A stretch of 64,000 bases of DNA, from the NCBI RefSeq assembly GCF_001698815.1, contig NZ_LGSI01000074.1, forward strand, positions 171,924-235,923. The letters are read 5' to 3'. The first letter of the stretch is position 1, and the number at the start of each line of letters is the position of its first letter. The DNA comes from Pseudomonas syringae (GTDB lineage Bacteria; Pseudomonadota; Gammaproteobacteria; Pseudomonadales; Pseudomonadaceae). Shown here one piece after another: positions 51,747 through 61,377 of the stretch. A model generated the notes under the pieces. The model was not told the origin of the DNA. It saw only the letters and a program-made list of their open reading frames with translations, and did not search any database. The position numbers and the translations under genes are program-made.

Positions 51747-52901
51747 TCAGTTGCTCTCGCCGACAGCCAGAATGGTCGCCACCAAGGCCAGAGCGCGAGG
51801 CACCAGCGTGTCCAGTTCCAGGTATTCACGATCGGTGTGGACCTTGCCACCCACCGGCCCGAGGCCACACAGCGTTGGAATGCCCAGGCTGGCGGTGAAT
51901 CCGGAGTCGGCGCAACCGCCGGTGAACTCACCTTCGACACTGAAACCCAGGGCCAGCGCCTGCTGTTGATAGATCTGCAGCAGCCGAGTGCTGTGCCGCG
52001 CCTCCATTGGTAAGAAGGTCGTCGCCTCCTTGAGAATGGCGCTGGTGCCCGGCAACTCCTCTTCGGCGACGATGGCCTGGATCCTGGCCAATATCGGCTC
52101 CCAGTGTTTGAGTTCAATAAAGCGAACATCCAGTTTGGCCGAGGCACTGGGCGCGACGGTATTGCTGGAGGTGCCACCGGATATCAGGCCAACGTTGGTG
52201 GTGATACCTGCCGAATAATCGGTCAAGGCGTGCAGCTTGATGATCTTGCGTGCCAGCGCTTCGATGGCGCTGGCGCCATCAGCGTGGTTGACCCCGGAAT
52301 GCGCCGCACGGCCGCTGACCTCGATGATCAATGTCGCGCCACCTTTGCGGGCGCTGACTACATTGCCGCTGGCCCGGCCCGGCTCGGTATTGAGTACGGC
52401 GCGGGCGGCACGGGCGGCGCTTTCAATATGGGATCGGGCGCTGCCGGAGCCGATTTCTTCGTCACCGGTGTACAGAACCTGCACCGGATAGGGCAACTGA
52501 CCGGCGCGCTTGAGTGCCATGAGGGCGAAGCAATTGAGCACCAAGCCGCCTTTCATGTCGGCGACACCGGGGCCATAGGCGAGGTTGGCGTCACGGCTGT
52601 AGCCGCGAGTCGTGGTGGTGCCTTTGGGGAACACCGTGTCGCGATGGCCCAGCAACAGCACCGGCTTTCCAGATTCGCCTGGCACTTCGGCGAGTATCAC
52701 GTCGCCAAAACCATCGACCGGAATGCGCTTGAGCAGGATGCCGTCGGCTTCCAGTTCAGCCGCGAGCAGCGCGCCCACAGCGTCGACGCCCGCCTTGTCA
52801 TAGCTGTTGGAGTCTGTGTCGACGATACGCTGCAGCAGCGATTCCATGGCTTGGCGCTGGCCGGCAAGCCAGTCCAGCGCCTGTTGGGGAGTGGCGCTCA
52901 T
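51747..52901 (-). CDS. M20-family metallopeptidase (carboxypeptidase G2-like)
   Basis: A 384-residue M20A peptidase. The zinc ligands and catalytic residues are seen in LLLGHRDTVFPKG (His and Asp near 86), YGPGVADMKGG (Asp near 115) and YTGDEEIGS (Glu pair near 148), with a C-terminal His in GGKVHTDREYLE. There is no clear signal peptide, so it is cytoplasmic. It probably cleaves a C-terminal amino acid or N-acyl amino acid imported by the neighbouring transporter. The start overlaps the upstream M20 gene by four bases. Last gene of the operon. Confidence 0.87.
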   Translation of the reverse strand: MSATPQQALDWLAGQRQAMESLLQRIVDTDSNSYDKAGVDAVGALLAAELEADGILLKRIPVDGFGDVILAEVPGESGKPVLLLGHRDTVFPKGTTTTRGYSRDANLAYGPGVADMKGGLVLNCFALMALKRAGQLPYPVQVLYTGDEEIGSGSARSHIESAARAARAVLNTEPGRASGNVVSARKGGATLIIEVSGRAAHSGVNHADGASAIEALARKIIKLHALTDYSAGITTNVGLISGGTSSNTVAPSASAKLDVRFIELKHWEPILARIQAIVAEEELPGTSAILKEATTFLPMEARHSTRLLQIYQQQALALGFSVEGEFTGGCADSGFTASLGIPTLCGLGPVGGKVHTDREYLELDTLVPRALALVATILAVGESN

Positions 52902-54322
52902 TGCCCCAGCCCCCGTAACTGATGTTCATGAGTCAGGCGTGCTGCGTCGTTGCCCAGGTCCCAGAACAGCCCCGCCATGATTTGCAGGCTTTCCTTGACC
53001 ACCGGCGCCAGCAAATGCTCGTTCGGCGCATGTTGCGAGCAGGCCGGGTAAGAGTGCGGCACCCACAATGTTGGCAGACCGAGCACGTCCGCGAACACGT
53101 CGTTGGGCAGCGAGCCGCCGAGGTTAGGCAACAGCGCAGGTTTTTTACCGGTGGTCTGTGCCAGAGAGTCGAGCGCCCATTTGACCCACGGGCTTTGCGG
53201 GTCGAGCCGGGTGGCGTGCATCACGTCGATGCGGCTTTGCTTGACCTCTACATGACTGAAACCATGGGCATCCAGGTGGGCGCGCACTGCCGGGATAAAG
53301 GTCGTGTAGTCGCTGTCCACCACGAAGCGGATATGGCAGTGGGCGTTGGCCTTGCCGGGGATTGCATGCACCGGGGCCTCGGGATTGCCGGTCTTGAAGG
53401 CGATGACGTCGAGGGTGTTCCAGCCAAAGACTTTTTCGCTCAGCGACAGCTGCGGGTTACCCCAGTTGGCGTCGATGTCCGGATCGCCCGGCCCGCCACC
53501 CACTTCAATATCGGCCAGCGCCTGGCGAACCGCTTCCGGCAGTACCTGCGGCATCAACCCCGCCACTTTCACCCGGCCGTGTTCATCGACCATGCTCGCG
53601 ATGGCATTGGCCAGAATGATGCCGGGGTTGGCCAGCAGCCCTCCCCAGTTGCCAGAGTGATGAGCGCCTTCGCGCAAGTTGACTATCAACTCGAAATTGA
53701 ACACCCCGCGCGAGCCGAGAAAAATCGTCGGTCGTGATGCCGCCAGCCGTGGGCCGTCAGACGCGATGAACACATCCGCCGTGAGCTCTTCACGGTGTGC
53801 GGCACAAAATGCATTCAAGCCCGGCGAGCCTTCTTCTTCGCCCATTTCCAGCAGCAGTTTGACGTTGAAACCCAGCTTGCCGTCGCGAGCCTTGAGCGTT
53901 TGCTCAAGCGCGGTCAGGTTGATCAGATGCTGGCCTTTGTTATCCGCCGTTCCGCGGCCGTACCAGCGATCGCCTTCGACCGTGACTTGCCACGGCGACA
54001 GGCCTTCACGCCATTGCGCCTCATAGCCGCGCACCACGTCGCCGTGGCCGTAACTGAGAACGGTCGGCAGTTCTGGATGTTCAATGCGTGTGGCGATCAT
54101 GAAGGGACCGCGCTCTGCCACCGGGTTGTCATAGATCTTGACGCTGAAGCCCATCGCCTCGACATGCGGGGTGATGAAGTCATTGAGGTAGCGATACAAC
54201 TCAGGCTGGCTGTCCGCTGCCTGGCTTTCGGTGTGCAAGGCGACGCTACGTTCGAGCAGATTGAAAAATTCGCCGTTGTCAAATTGCTCTGTGGTGTTGC
54301 TGATGGCCAGTGAACGACTCAT
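52898..54322 (-). CDS. M20-family dipeptidase / peptidase
   Basis: A 474-residue M20 peptidase of the longer dipeptidase type. Metal-site motifs are VLSYGHGDVVRGYE (His near 98), YGRGTADNKGQH (Asp near 130) and LLEMGEEEGSPG (Glu pair near 165), with the C-terminal VPHSYPACSQHAPNEH. The ATG at 54322 overlaps the ATPase stop (ATGA). A broken second copy of its C-terminus lies at 44197-44370. It likely hydrolyses small peptides brought in by the operon's own transporter. Confidence 0.87.
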   Translation of the reverse strand: MSRSLAISNTTEQFDNGEFFNLLERSVALHTESQAADSQPELYRYLNDFITPHVEAMGFSVKIYDNPVAERGPFMIATRIEHPELPTVLSYGHGDVVRGYEAQWREGLSPWQVTVEGDRWYGRGTADNKGQHLINLTALEQTLKARDGKLGFNVKLLLEMGEEEGSPGLNAFCAAHREELTADVFIASDGPRLAASRPTIFLGSRGVFNFELIVNLREGAHHSGNWGGLLANPGIILANAIASMVDEHGRVKVAGLMPQVLPEAVRQALADIEVGGGPGDPDIDANWGNPQLSLSEKVFGWNTLDVIAFKTGNPEAPVHAIPGKANAHCHIRFVVDSDYTTFIPAVRAHLDAHGFSHVEVKQSRIDVMHATRLDPQSPWVKWALDSLAQTTGKKPALLPNLGGSLPNDVFADVLGLPTLWVPHSYPACSQHAPNEHLLAPVVKESLQIMAGLFWDLGNDAARLTHEHQLRGLGQ

Positions 54323-55308
54323 GAGTGGACAAGCTCCAGTGTTTGGGCAGAATTGTCGTGAAGGTGGCAACGCACGTTGCCGCCGATAAGCGGACCATTG
54401 GCCGGATAGGCCGTTTTGCAGGGGGCGAAGCAACTCGGGCAACGCGGATGGAAAGCGCAACCGGACGGCGGTGACATGGGGTTGGGGAAGGTGCCGTGCA
54501 GGCCGATGTCGGGAATGCCCAGGCGCGGATCGGGGGTGAGCACCGAGTCCAGCAAGGCGCGGGTATACGGATGACCGGGCTCTGCGAACAATGACTCGCG
54601 CGTGCGCTCCTCGACAATGCGCCCCAGGTACATCACCGCGACCCGGTCTGCGAGGTGTTCGATGACCGCCAGGTTATGGCTGATCAGTAGATAGGTCAGG
54701 CCGAATTCGCGCTTGAGGTCTTGCAACAGGTTGAGAATCTGCGCTTGCACCGAAACGTCCAGCGCAGAGGTGGGTTCGTCGCAGATCAACACGTCAGGGC
54801 GCATGATCAACGCACGGGCAATTGCCACCCGTTGCCGCTGGCCGCCGGACAGTTGGCTCGGATAGCTGTCGATGACCCGTTTGGGCAGGCCGACCACCTC
54901 AAGCATCTCTTCGGTCTTCTTGCGCCGCTCGGCGGTGCTGCCGATGTCATGCACGATCAGCGGCAGGGTAACGATTTCGCGCAGTGTCTTGCGCGGGTTC
55001 AGCGAGGAATACGGGTCCTGGAATATCGGCTGAATGTGCCGGGACATTTCCTTCCGATCAGTCGCCGCCAGATGTTTGCCATTGACCAGCACATCGCCGC
55101 TGGTAGGCGGCAACAAACCGAGCAGCATCTTTGCCAGGGTACTTTTTCCACAACCGGACTCGCCTACCAGACCGAGGGTCTCGCCACGCATCAGACGCAG
55201 GGAAACGCCGTCGACAGCCTTCAGGGTGGCGGCGGGTTTGAAAAAGCCCTTGTTGATCCGAAACTCGCGACGGATGTCACACAGCTCCAAAGTGATGTCT
55301 TTTTTCAT
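54319..55308 (-). CDS. dipeptide ABC transporter ATPase, DppF type
   Basis: A 329-residue ATPase. Walker A is GESGCGKST near 56, the Q-loop is in PIFQDPYSSLNPRKTL, the signature LSGGQRQR lies near 160, and Walker B is LICDEPTSALD. The C-terminal oligopeptide domain has the iron-sulfur-type cysteine motif common in these ATPases (CAFHPRCPSCFAPC). The ATG is chosen because it overlaps the DppD-type stop (ATGA); an upstream start would overlap more. Confidence 0.9.
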   Translation of the reverse strand: MKKDITLELCDIRREFRINKGFFKPAATLKAVDGVSLRLMRGETLGLVGESGCGKSTLAKMLLGLLPPTSGDVLVNGKHLAATDRKEMSRHIQPIFQDPYSSLNPRKTLREIVTLPLIVHDIGSTAERRKKTEEMLEVVGLPKRVIDSYPSQLSGGQRQRVAIARALIMRPDVLICDEPTSALDVSVQAQILNLLQDLKREFGLTYLLISHNLAVIEHLADRVAVMYLGRIVEERTRESLFAEPGHPYTRALLDSVLTPDPRLGIPDIGLHGTFPNPMSPPSGCAFHPRCPSCFAPCKTAYPANGPLIGGNVRCHLHDNSAQTLELVHS

Positions 55309-56321
55309 GACCTTACACTCTCCTGAAGGCGAATCGGTGCCGGGTCTGGTGCGGCGAACAGGCAGCGCGCCATGTGTCCGTCCTGTTCGACTTCGGGGAT
55401 GTTTTGCGCGCAGGCTGGTATCGCCTGACCGCAACGATTGCGGAACGCACAACCTTGCTGTTCGCCTACCAGACTCGGCACCAGGCCTGGAATCGAGCCC
55501 AGCGCCTCACCCGGTTTGGTCCGGCCAGGGATTGGAATACTGGCCAGCAGACCACGGGTGTACGGATGCTGCGGGTTCTCGAACAGTTGCAGGGCAGGAG
55601 CGGTTTCGACGATTTCCCCGGCATACATCACTGCGACCCGATCGGCGATCCGTGCCACCAGCCCAAGGTCGTGGGTGATGAAGATCACCGCCAGGCCGAG
55701 TTCTTTCTGAATGCCGCGGATCAAACGCAGGATCTGCGCTTGAATGGTCACGTCCAGTGCCGTGGTTGGCTCATCAGCGATGATCAGGTCGGGTTCGCAC
55801 ATCAACGCCATGGCGATGATTACCCGCTGGCGCAAACCGCCAGAAAGTTGATGCGGATACTGACGCAAGCGCTCGGTGGCATTGCTGATACCGACTTTCT
55901 CCAGCATTTGCGCGGCGCGAGCCAGGGCATCCTTGCGCGACACCTTGCGATGCTGAGTCAGCACTTCGCTGAGCTGATCGCCAATGCTGTAGGCCGGGTT
56001 CAGTGAGGTCATCGGTTCCTGGAAGATCATCGCCAGACGGTTGCCGCGCAGGTCGCACATGCGCCGCTCGCTCTGGCCGAGCATGTCGATGCCGTCCAGC
56101 GTCAGCCGGGACGCGGTGCGTTTAGCCTTGCGTGGCAACAGGTCCATCAGCGCCAGCGAGGTCAGGGATTTACCGCACCCGGATTCGCCGACGATGCACA
56201 GCATTTCACCGCGCTCGACTTCAAAATCCAGACCGCGCACGGCGTGCAGCACGTCATCCGGCGTCGGGCTGTTGCCCATCGGGATGTCTACGCGCAGGTT
56301 TTCAACATGGAGTAGTGCCAT
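55305..56321 (-). CDS. dipeptide ABC transporter ATPase, DppD type
   Basis: A 338-residue ATPase. Walker A is GESGCGKSL near 46, FQEPMTSLNPAYSIGDQL the Q-loop region, signature LSGGLRQR near 160, Walker B LIIADEPTTALD. The C-terminal cysteine motif is CAFRNRCGQAIPAC. It pairs with the DppF-type ATPase. The gene begins 16 bases after the DppC-type permease and overlaps DppF by four bases. Confidence 0.9.
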   Translation of the reverse strand: MALLHVENLRVDIPMGNSPTPDDVLHAVRGLDFEVERGEMLCIVGESGCGKSLTSLALMDLLPRKAKRTASRLTLDGIDMLGQSERRMCDLRGNRLAMIFQEPMTSLNPAYSIGDQLSEVLTQHRKVSRKDALARAAQMLEKVGISNATERLRQYPHQLSGGLRQRVIIAMALMCEPDLIIADEPTTALDVTIQAQILRLIRGIQKELGLAVIFITHDLGLVARIADRVAVMYAGEIVETAPALQLFENPQHPYTRGLLASIPIPGRTKPGEALGSIPGLVPSLVGEQQGCAFRNRCGQAIPACAQNIPEVEQDGHMARCLFAAPDPAPIRLQESVRS

Positions 56322-56337
56322 GTTCGGTACTCCTCTA

Positions 56338-57240
56338 TCAGTTGCGGCCGTCGGGCAGGATCAGATCGCGCAGGCCATCGCCGACCAGGTTGATGCCCAG
56401 CACCAGAATCATCAGGGCGACGCCGGGAATGGCGATGACCCACGGGGAAAAGAACATGTAGGGTTTGCCTTCAGCGATCATCAAACCCCAGGACGGCGTC
56501 GGCGGCTGCACGCCAACCCCAAGGAACGACAGTGCTGACTCCAGCAGGATCGCATGGGCCATTTCCAGAGTCGCGACGACGATCAGCGCGCCGACCAGAT
56601 TGGGCAGAATTTCACTGACCAGAATGCGCAGGGTCGAGCAGCCAAGAGCCTGGGCCGACGCCACATATTCAGCATCGCGAATCTGTTGCACCGAAGCCCT
56701 GACCACCACCGCGAAGCGATCCCATAACAGGCAGCCGAGCAGCACGATTACCACTTTCAGTGAGCCGCCCATCAGCGAGGCCGAGGCCAGCGCGACCATC
56801 ACGACCGGCATCGCCAGCCGTGTGGTGATCAGGTAGCTGATAAACGCATCGACCTTGCCGCCGTAGTAACCAGCCAACAGCCCCATGACGGTGCCGATAA
56901 AGCCGGAAATCAGCGCCGCCGCAACGCCGATGAACAACGAAATACGTGCACCGTAGAGCAGTCGCGACAGGTAATCACGGCCCAGCTTGTCGGTGCCGAG
57001 GACGTATTCCCAAGTGCCGTGTGCCATCCATACCGGCGGTTTCATGCGCAGCATCACGTCTTGCGCATAAGGGTCGTAAGGTGCCAGCCACGGCGCGAAC
57101 AGTGCACCAGCGAAGATGATCAGCAACAACACCGCGCCGATGGCGAAACCACGATGACGAAAGCTCTTGCCAAGTACTCGGCTCAGGCTGCTCGGTGGTG
57201 GCAGGTAGTCATTGATCGCGAGGGTAGTGGGGGTGCTCAT
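56338..57240 (-). CDS. dipeptide ABC transporter permease, DppC type
   Basis: A 300-residue permease. The first helix is at about residues 33-52, then GTDKLGRDYLSRLLYGARIS, typical of DppC. Five further helices follow, with the coupling loop AEYVASAQALGCSTLRILVS. It starts nine bases after the DppB-type permease with GGAGG in front. Confidence 0.9.
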   Translation of the reverse strand: MSTPTTLAINDYLPPPSSLSRVLGKSFRHRGFAIGAVLLLIIFAGALFAPWLAPYDPYAQDVMLRMKPPVWMAHGTWEYVLGTDKLGRDYLSRLLYGARISLFIGVAAALISGFIGTVMGLLAGYYGGKVDAFISYLITTRLAMPVVMVALASASLMGGSLKVVIVLLGCLLWDRFAVVVRASVQQIRDAEYVASAQALGCSTLRILVSEILPNLVGALIVVATLEMAHAILLESALSFLGVGVQPPTPSWGLMIAEGKPYMFFSPWVIAIPGVALMILVLGINLVGDGLRDLILPDGRN

Positions 57241-57249
57241 GTAAGCCTC

Positions 57250-58167
57250 CTAGCGCACGCGAATGCGCGGGTCGAGCAGTGCGTTGAGCACATCGGCCAG
57301 CAAGGTGAGGATGATGTAGATCACGGCAATCAGCAGGACCACGGCCTGTACCACCGGAAAGTCGTCACGGGCGATGGCGTCCCAGGCGAGTTGTCCGATG
57401 CCTTGCAGGGAGAACACGGTTTCGATCACCACCGAACCGCCGAGCATGAAGCCGAACTCCACCGCCGCCAGCGCGACTACCGGTATCAAGGCGTTGCGCA
57501 GTGCATGCTTGAACAACACGCGGGCAGGGCGCAGGCCCTTCGCGCGGGCGGTACGGATGTAATCGGAACTGAGCACATCAAGCATGCCTGCGCGGGTCAG
57601 ACGCATGATTGCCGGAGTCGCGTAGTAGCCCAGGGCAATGGCCGGCATGACGAAGTGCAGCAGGGTCGAGTTGCCGGACACCGGCAGCCACTTGAGCGTC
57701 ACCGCGAACACCACGATCAACATCAGCGCAAACCAGAAACTTGGCATTGCCTGACCCAGCACCGCAATGCTCAAGGCCAGTCGGTCAACCCAGGTGTCGC
57801 GTTTGACTGCGGCCAGCACGCCCAGTGGAATCGCCACCAGCAAGGCGATACCCAGCGCCATGGCGCCTAACCCGAGGGTAATTGGCAAGCGGCTGGCGAC
57901 GAGGTTGTAGACCGACTCCTGAAAGAAAAAAGAGTTGCCCAGGTCCAACCGTAGCAAATCGCCCAGCCAGTTGAAGTACTGGGTCGGTAGCGGTTTGTTC
58001 AAACCGTACTGCACGCGAATCTGTTCGATCTGTTCGCTAGTGGCTTCCGGTCCGCCAATGGCAGTGGCCAGGTCGCCGGACAGATGCAAAAGAGAAAAGC
58101 TGATCACCGACACGGTAATGGCAACGCAAATAGCGATGCCCAGGCGGCGCAGAAGGAATCCAAACAT
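57250..58167 (-). CDS. dipeptide ABC transporter permease, DppB type
   Basis: A 305-residue permease with six helices. FLLRRLGIAICVAITVSVIS forms the first. EATSEQIEQIRVQYGLNKPL follows, as in the DppB family, and the coupling loop is SDYIRTARAKGLRPARVLFK. The start MFGFLLRRLG has AGGA eight bases upstream; the ATG five codons earlier lacks a binding site. Confidence 0.9.
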   Translation of the reverse strand: MFGFLLRRLGIAICVAITVSVISFSLLHLSGDLATAIGGPEATSEQIEQIRVQYGLNKPLPTQYFNWLGDLLRLDLGNSFFFQESVYNLVASRLPITLGLGAMALGIALLVAIPLGVLAAVKRDTWVDRLALSIAVLGQAMPSFWFALMLIVVFAVTLKWLPVSGNSTLLHFVMPAIALGYYATPAIMRLTRAGMLDVLSSDYIRTARAKGLRPARVLFKHALRNALIPVVALAAVEFGFMLGGSVVIETVFSLQGIGQLAWDAIARDDFPVVQAVVLLIAVIYIILTLLADVLNALLDPRIRVR

Positions 58168-58272
58168 GGCAAGTTTCCTCATATCCAATGGATGACATGT
58201 GTGAGGACGTGTCCGTGGCGCGGAAGAGCCCATGCGCCACGGCATCTTTCGATCAATCCGCCAGGTTGCGTA

Positions 58273-59793
58273 TTACTTCCACGTGGACTCGACGAAACGC
58301 GGCAGCTCATCCGGGTACGGCGTGAACGCGAGTTCGGAGGTGTAGGCGTAGTTCATCGAGTAGTTGAACAGCGGCGCCCAGTACGCCTGTTCGCTGATGC
58401 GCTGCAACGCCTTGCGGTAGTTGTCCTTGCGCACTTGCGGGTCGAGGGCATTGTCGGCGGTCTGCAACCAGCCCTGGACTTGTGGGTCCTTGATGTTGTC
58501 GTCCGGGTTGCCCTTGAACCAGGTACCGGCCGACGCCGAGGTGTCGAGGATCGAGAATGAGCCCCAGGCCTGAAACGACATGGGTACCTTGCCGCCACGT
58601 TGCTGATCGCGCAGGGCGGCGTACTTCAAGTAGCGAAGCTTGGCGTTGATGCCCACGGCGCGCAGGTTACCGATGATGGCTTCAACGTAATCACGGTCAC
58701 GATAAGCGAAGATTTCTGTCTCGAAGCCATTTGGGTAACCGGCTTCGGCGAGCAGCGCCTTGGCCTTGGCCGGGTCATAGTTGTAGACCGTGGCCGCGCT
58801 GGTATCGCAGCCGAACTGGCCTGGATAACAGGCAACCTGCAAGGGTTTGGCTTCGCCACCCACCAATTGCGAGGCCAGCGCATTGCGGTTGATCGCATGG
58901 TTGATGGCCTGACGCACCTTGAGGTTCTTCATCGGTGAGTTTTCAGTGGATGTGCCCCGGGCATCAAGAATCAGGAAGCCGATGCGCATGGTTTCGCCGC
59001 TGGTCACGGTCAGGTTTGGCATACCTTTGAGGTCGACTGCCTGATCCGAGGTCACACGCCAGGTCCAGTCGACACCATCGGTCATCAACTCGGCCAGGCG
59101 GGTTTCCGCATCCGGGATTACCCGGAACTTGAGGTGGCTGATATGTGGCTTGCCTTGTGGGCTGTCCGGGAAGTAGTCCTTGTTGATCTCCATGGTCACG
59201 CCTTCGCCGGCCACCACCGACACGGCTTTATACGGCCCGGTGCCAATTGGCTTGCGACTGAATTCGGCCAGGCCGACCTTCTCGAAATACTGCTTGGGAA
59301 ACATCGGAACGGCGTTGGACAGGTATTCCAGTGCTGGAGGGAAAGGCTTCTTCAAATACAGGCGAACGCTGTAGTCACCGGTTTTTTCGGCGCTCTTGAT
59401 CCAGTCTACGTTTTGCACGGTAACGACTTTCGCTTCGGGCGACACCACGTAGTTGAGGGTGAACACCACGTCGTCGGCGGTGAACGCGTCGCCATTGTGA
59501 AATTTGACGCCTTTGCGCAGCTCAAAGTCGATGGTGGTGTCGTCGACCTGTTTCCAGCTGGTGGCCAGCATGGGTTTGTATTCGCCGCTTTTGGGATCGC
59601 GGTAGATCAGGTTGTCCCAGATCAGCCGGCCGAGAATCACCCCTTCGCGTAAATCGTTGTGATAGGGGCTGATGTTTTCAGGCTCGCTGTCGGAAGCGTA
59701 AACCAGGGTGTCGTTGGCTTTACCGGCATGTGCCGGAAAGCTGCTGATAAGGCCCATCAGCGCAATACTGCAGGCGAAACCTTTGATGCCCAT
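58273..59793 (-). CDS. periplasmic dipeptide-type substrate-binding protein
   Basis: A 506-residue SBP_bac_5 protein. The Sec signal peptide is MGIKGFACSIALMGLISSFP, cleaved after AHA near residue 24. Family motifs include DSEPENISPYHNDLREGVIL and LRKGVKFHNGDAFTADDVVF. GGAG eight bases before the ATG at 59793 fixes the start. First gene of a seven-gene minus-strand operon (binding protein, DppB, DppC, DppD, DppF, two M20 peptidases). The ligand is probably a short peptide or acylated amino acid, given the peptidases. Confidence 0.88.
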   Translation of the reverse strand: MGIKGFACSIALMGLISSFPAHAGKANDTLVYASDSEPENISPYHNDLREGVILGRLIWDNLIYRDPKSGEYKPMLATSWKQVDDTTIDFELRKGVKFHNGDAFTADDVVFTLNYVVSPEAKVVTVQNVDWIKSAEKTGDYSVRLYLKKPFPPALEYLSNAVPMFPKQYFEKVGLAEFSRKPIGTGPYKAVSVVAGEGVTMEINKDYFPDSPQGKPHISHLKFRVIPDAETRLAELMTDGVDWTWRVTSDQAVDLKGMPNLTVTSGETMRIGFLILDARGTSTENSPMKNLKVRQAINHAINRNALASQLVGGEAKPLQVACYPGQFGCDTSAATVYNYDPAKAKALLAEAGYPNGFETEIFAYRDRDYVEAIIGNLRAVGINAKLRYLKYAALRDQQRGGKVPMSFQAWGSFSILDTSASAGTWFKGNPDDNIKDPQVQGWLQTADNALDPQVRKDNYRKALQRISEQAYWAPLFNYSMNYAYTSELAFTPYPDELPRFVESTWK

Positions 59794-59979
59794 GCCGTCG
59801 TCTCCGTTGGCGAGAGTGGTTGAATCAAAGGGCAGCGAATCGCAAATGCGCAAAGGAGGATGAAGCGGTCAGGCAATGTTTTTTTTGGTCTGGACACGAA
59901 TGTAGGGAAAGGGTATCAATGCCGCAAGCTCAATATTTCGATACTTCCTTTGCCGAAAAGGCAATCCTTGGGGGCTCCG

Positions 59980-60897
59980 ATGCAGCTGTATGGCGTGCAG
60001 TCCACGGCACTGCGCTATTTTCTTGAAGTCGCGCGATGCGGATCGATCAGCGAGGCCTCAGTGCGGCTGAATGTCGCGGCGTCAGCGGTGAGTCGACAAA
60101 TTTCCAAGCTTGAGTTGGCCTTGGATGCCAGCCTGTTTGAGCGTCGTGCCCGAGGCATGGTGCTCAGCGAGGCGGGGGCGCGACTGGCGGTTTATGCGCG
60201 CAAGTCGCAGCTTGAGGCCGAGCAGGTGGTGCTGGAAATTACCGAGCTGCATGGCTTGCAACGGGGTCATGTGCATGTCGCCTGCTCGGAAGGTTTTGCA
60301 CTGGAATACATGCCCAGGAGCATTAGCGCGTTCAGGCGTGAGTATCAGGGCATTCATTTCACGTTGGAGGTCTGTGCGCCTGCTGAGGCGACTGAGAAGG
60401 TTCGTTCCGGGGAAGCCGATCTGGCGATGACCTTCAGTCTGACGCCGCAAAAGGAAGTCAAGGTCGAACATTTCCTAAGCGGGGCTATTTTTGCCGTGGT
60501 CTCCAATTCTCATCCCTTGGCCGGGCGTGAAGCGGTCAGCCTCGCCGAGTTGCAACCCTGGCCCATAGCGTTACCGAAGGCCGATACCACGATACGGCAA
60601 CTGTTCGACATCTGTTGCGGTGTACAGGGGTTGTTGTTCGACCCAGTCTTGACCACTAATTACGTTGCCGCACTCTATAGCTTCGTCCGCGAAGAAGGAG
60701 TGATTAGCCTGGCCAGCGAAATGACCTTGCACAAACAGGTAGCGGACAAGCAGTTGCAATGCTTGCCGATCCTTGATGAAGGCATGCAGGCACGGCGCAT
60801 CGAACTGCAAAGCATGGCTGGACGCAATTTACCGGCGGCGGTTTCTGCGTTCAGGGATTTTCTGATCGCTGAGCTGGCGAAGGCGAAGCGTCGTTGA
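59980..60897 (+). CDS. LysR-family transcriptional regulator
   Basis: A 305-residue LysR regulator. The helix-turn-helix is at residues 10-65 (TALRYFLEVARCGSISEASV, LNVAASAVSRQISKLELALD), followed by a normal effector domain. It is divergent from the peptide-transporter operon with 186 bases between start codons, the usual place for the operon's own regulator. GGGG five to six bases before the ATG supports the start at MQLYGVQST; a longer frame upstream has no binding site. Confidence 0.87.
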   Translation: MQLYGVQSTALRYFLEVARCGSISEASVRLNVAASAVSRQISKLELALDASLFERRARGMVLSEAGARLAVYARKSQLEAEQVVLEITELHGLQRGHVHVACSEGFALEYMPRSISAFRREYQGIHFTLEVCAPAEATEKVRSGEADLAMTFSLTPQKEVKVEHFLSGAIFAVVSNSHPLAGREAVSLAELQPWPIALPKADTTIRQLFDICCGVQGLLFDPVLTTNYVAALYSFVREEGVISLASEMTLHKQVADKQLQCLPILDEGMQARRIELQSMAGRNLPAAVSAFRDFLIAELAKAKRR

Positions 60898-61377
60898 AAA
60901 GACGAGGTTACTTGACTCTACCGTCTTTGTGGTCGCTCTAGCACCCAAATCGACTAGGGCTACCTTCGGTCATATCTTCAAGACGGTGAATCTTTTAGCT
61001 TAACGCCATTGGCCGCTCCCTATTCAATGGGGCGCTTTTAGCCCTTGGATGTGCTTTGGGTAGAAACAACCACCAATCAACCCTGACTTATTATATCGAC
61101 CACGCCTGCTGCGTGGACTGCCAGGTCAGGAGGGCAGCCTGAGAGCCTCGTCGGCAACCACCGCGGCACACCTTCCGGCCTCCTTGGCTCTGAGCGCTTG
61201 GATGGCCACGTTCAGCCAGAAGATTAGTTGGGTAGAGGCAGTGGCTATTCAGGGTAACCGTCTGGCCAACACACCTTCCTGCGGAAAAGTATATGTCCCA
61301 TGCGCTTTACCCCAGGGAACGCGCTGTGGCGTGCGAATCGGGGCCACGTTAGGATTGTGCTCTTTTTGGAGACGCTC
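60898..61377. other. intergenic region without recognised gene
   Basis: 480 bases between the LysR gene and the nitrilase-family gene. No coding frame here has a binding site and protein-like character. A possible terminator (CGCTCC with GGGGCG and a short T run) lies near 61012-61040. Base composition is lower in GC than the genes around it, which fits a junction in accessory DNA. Confidence 0.5.
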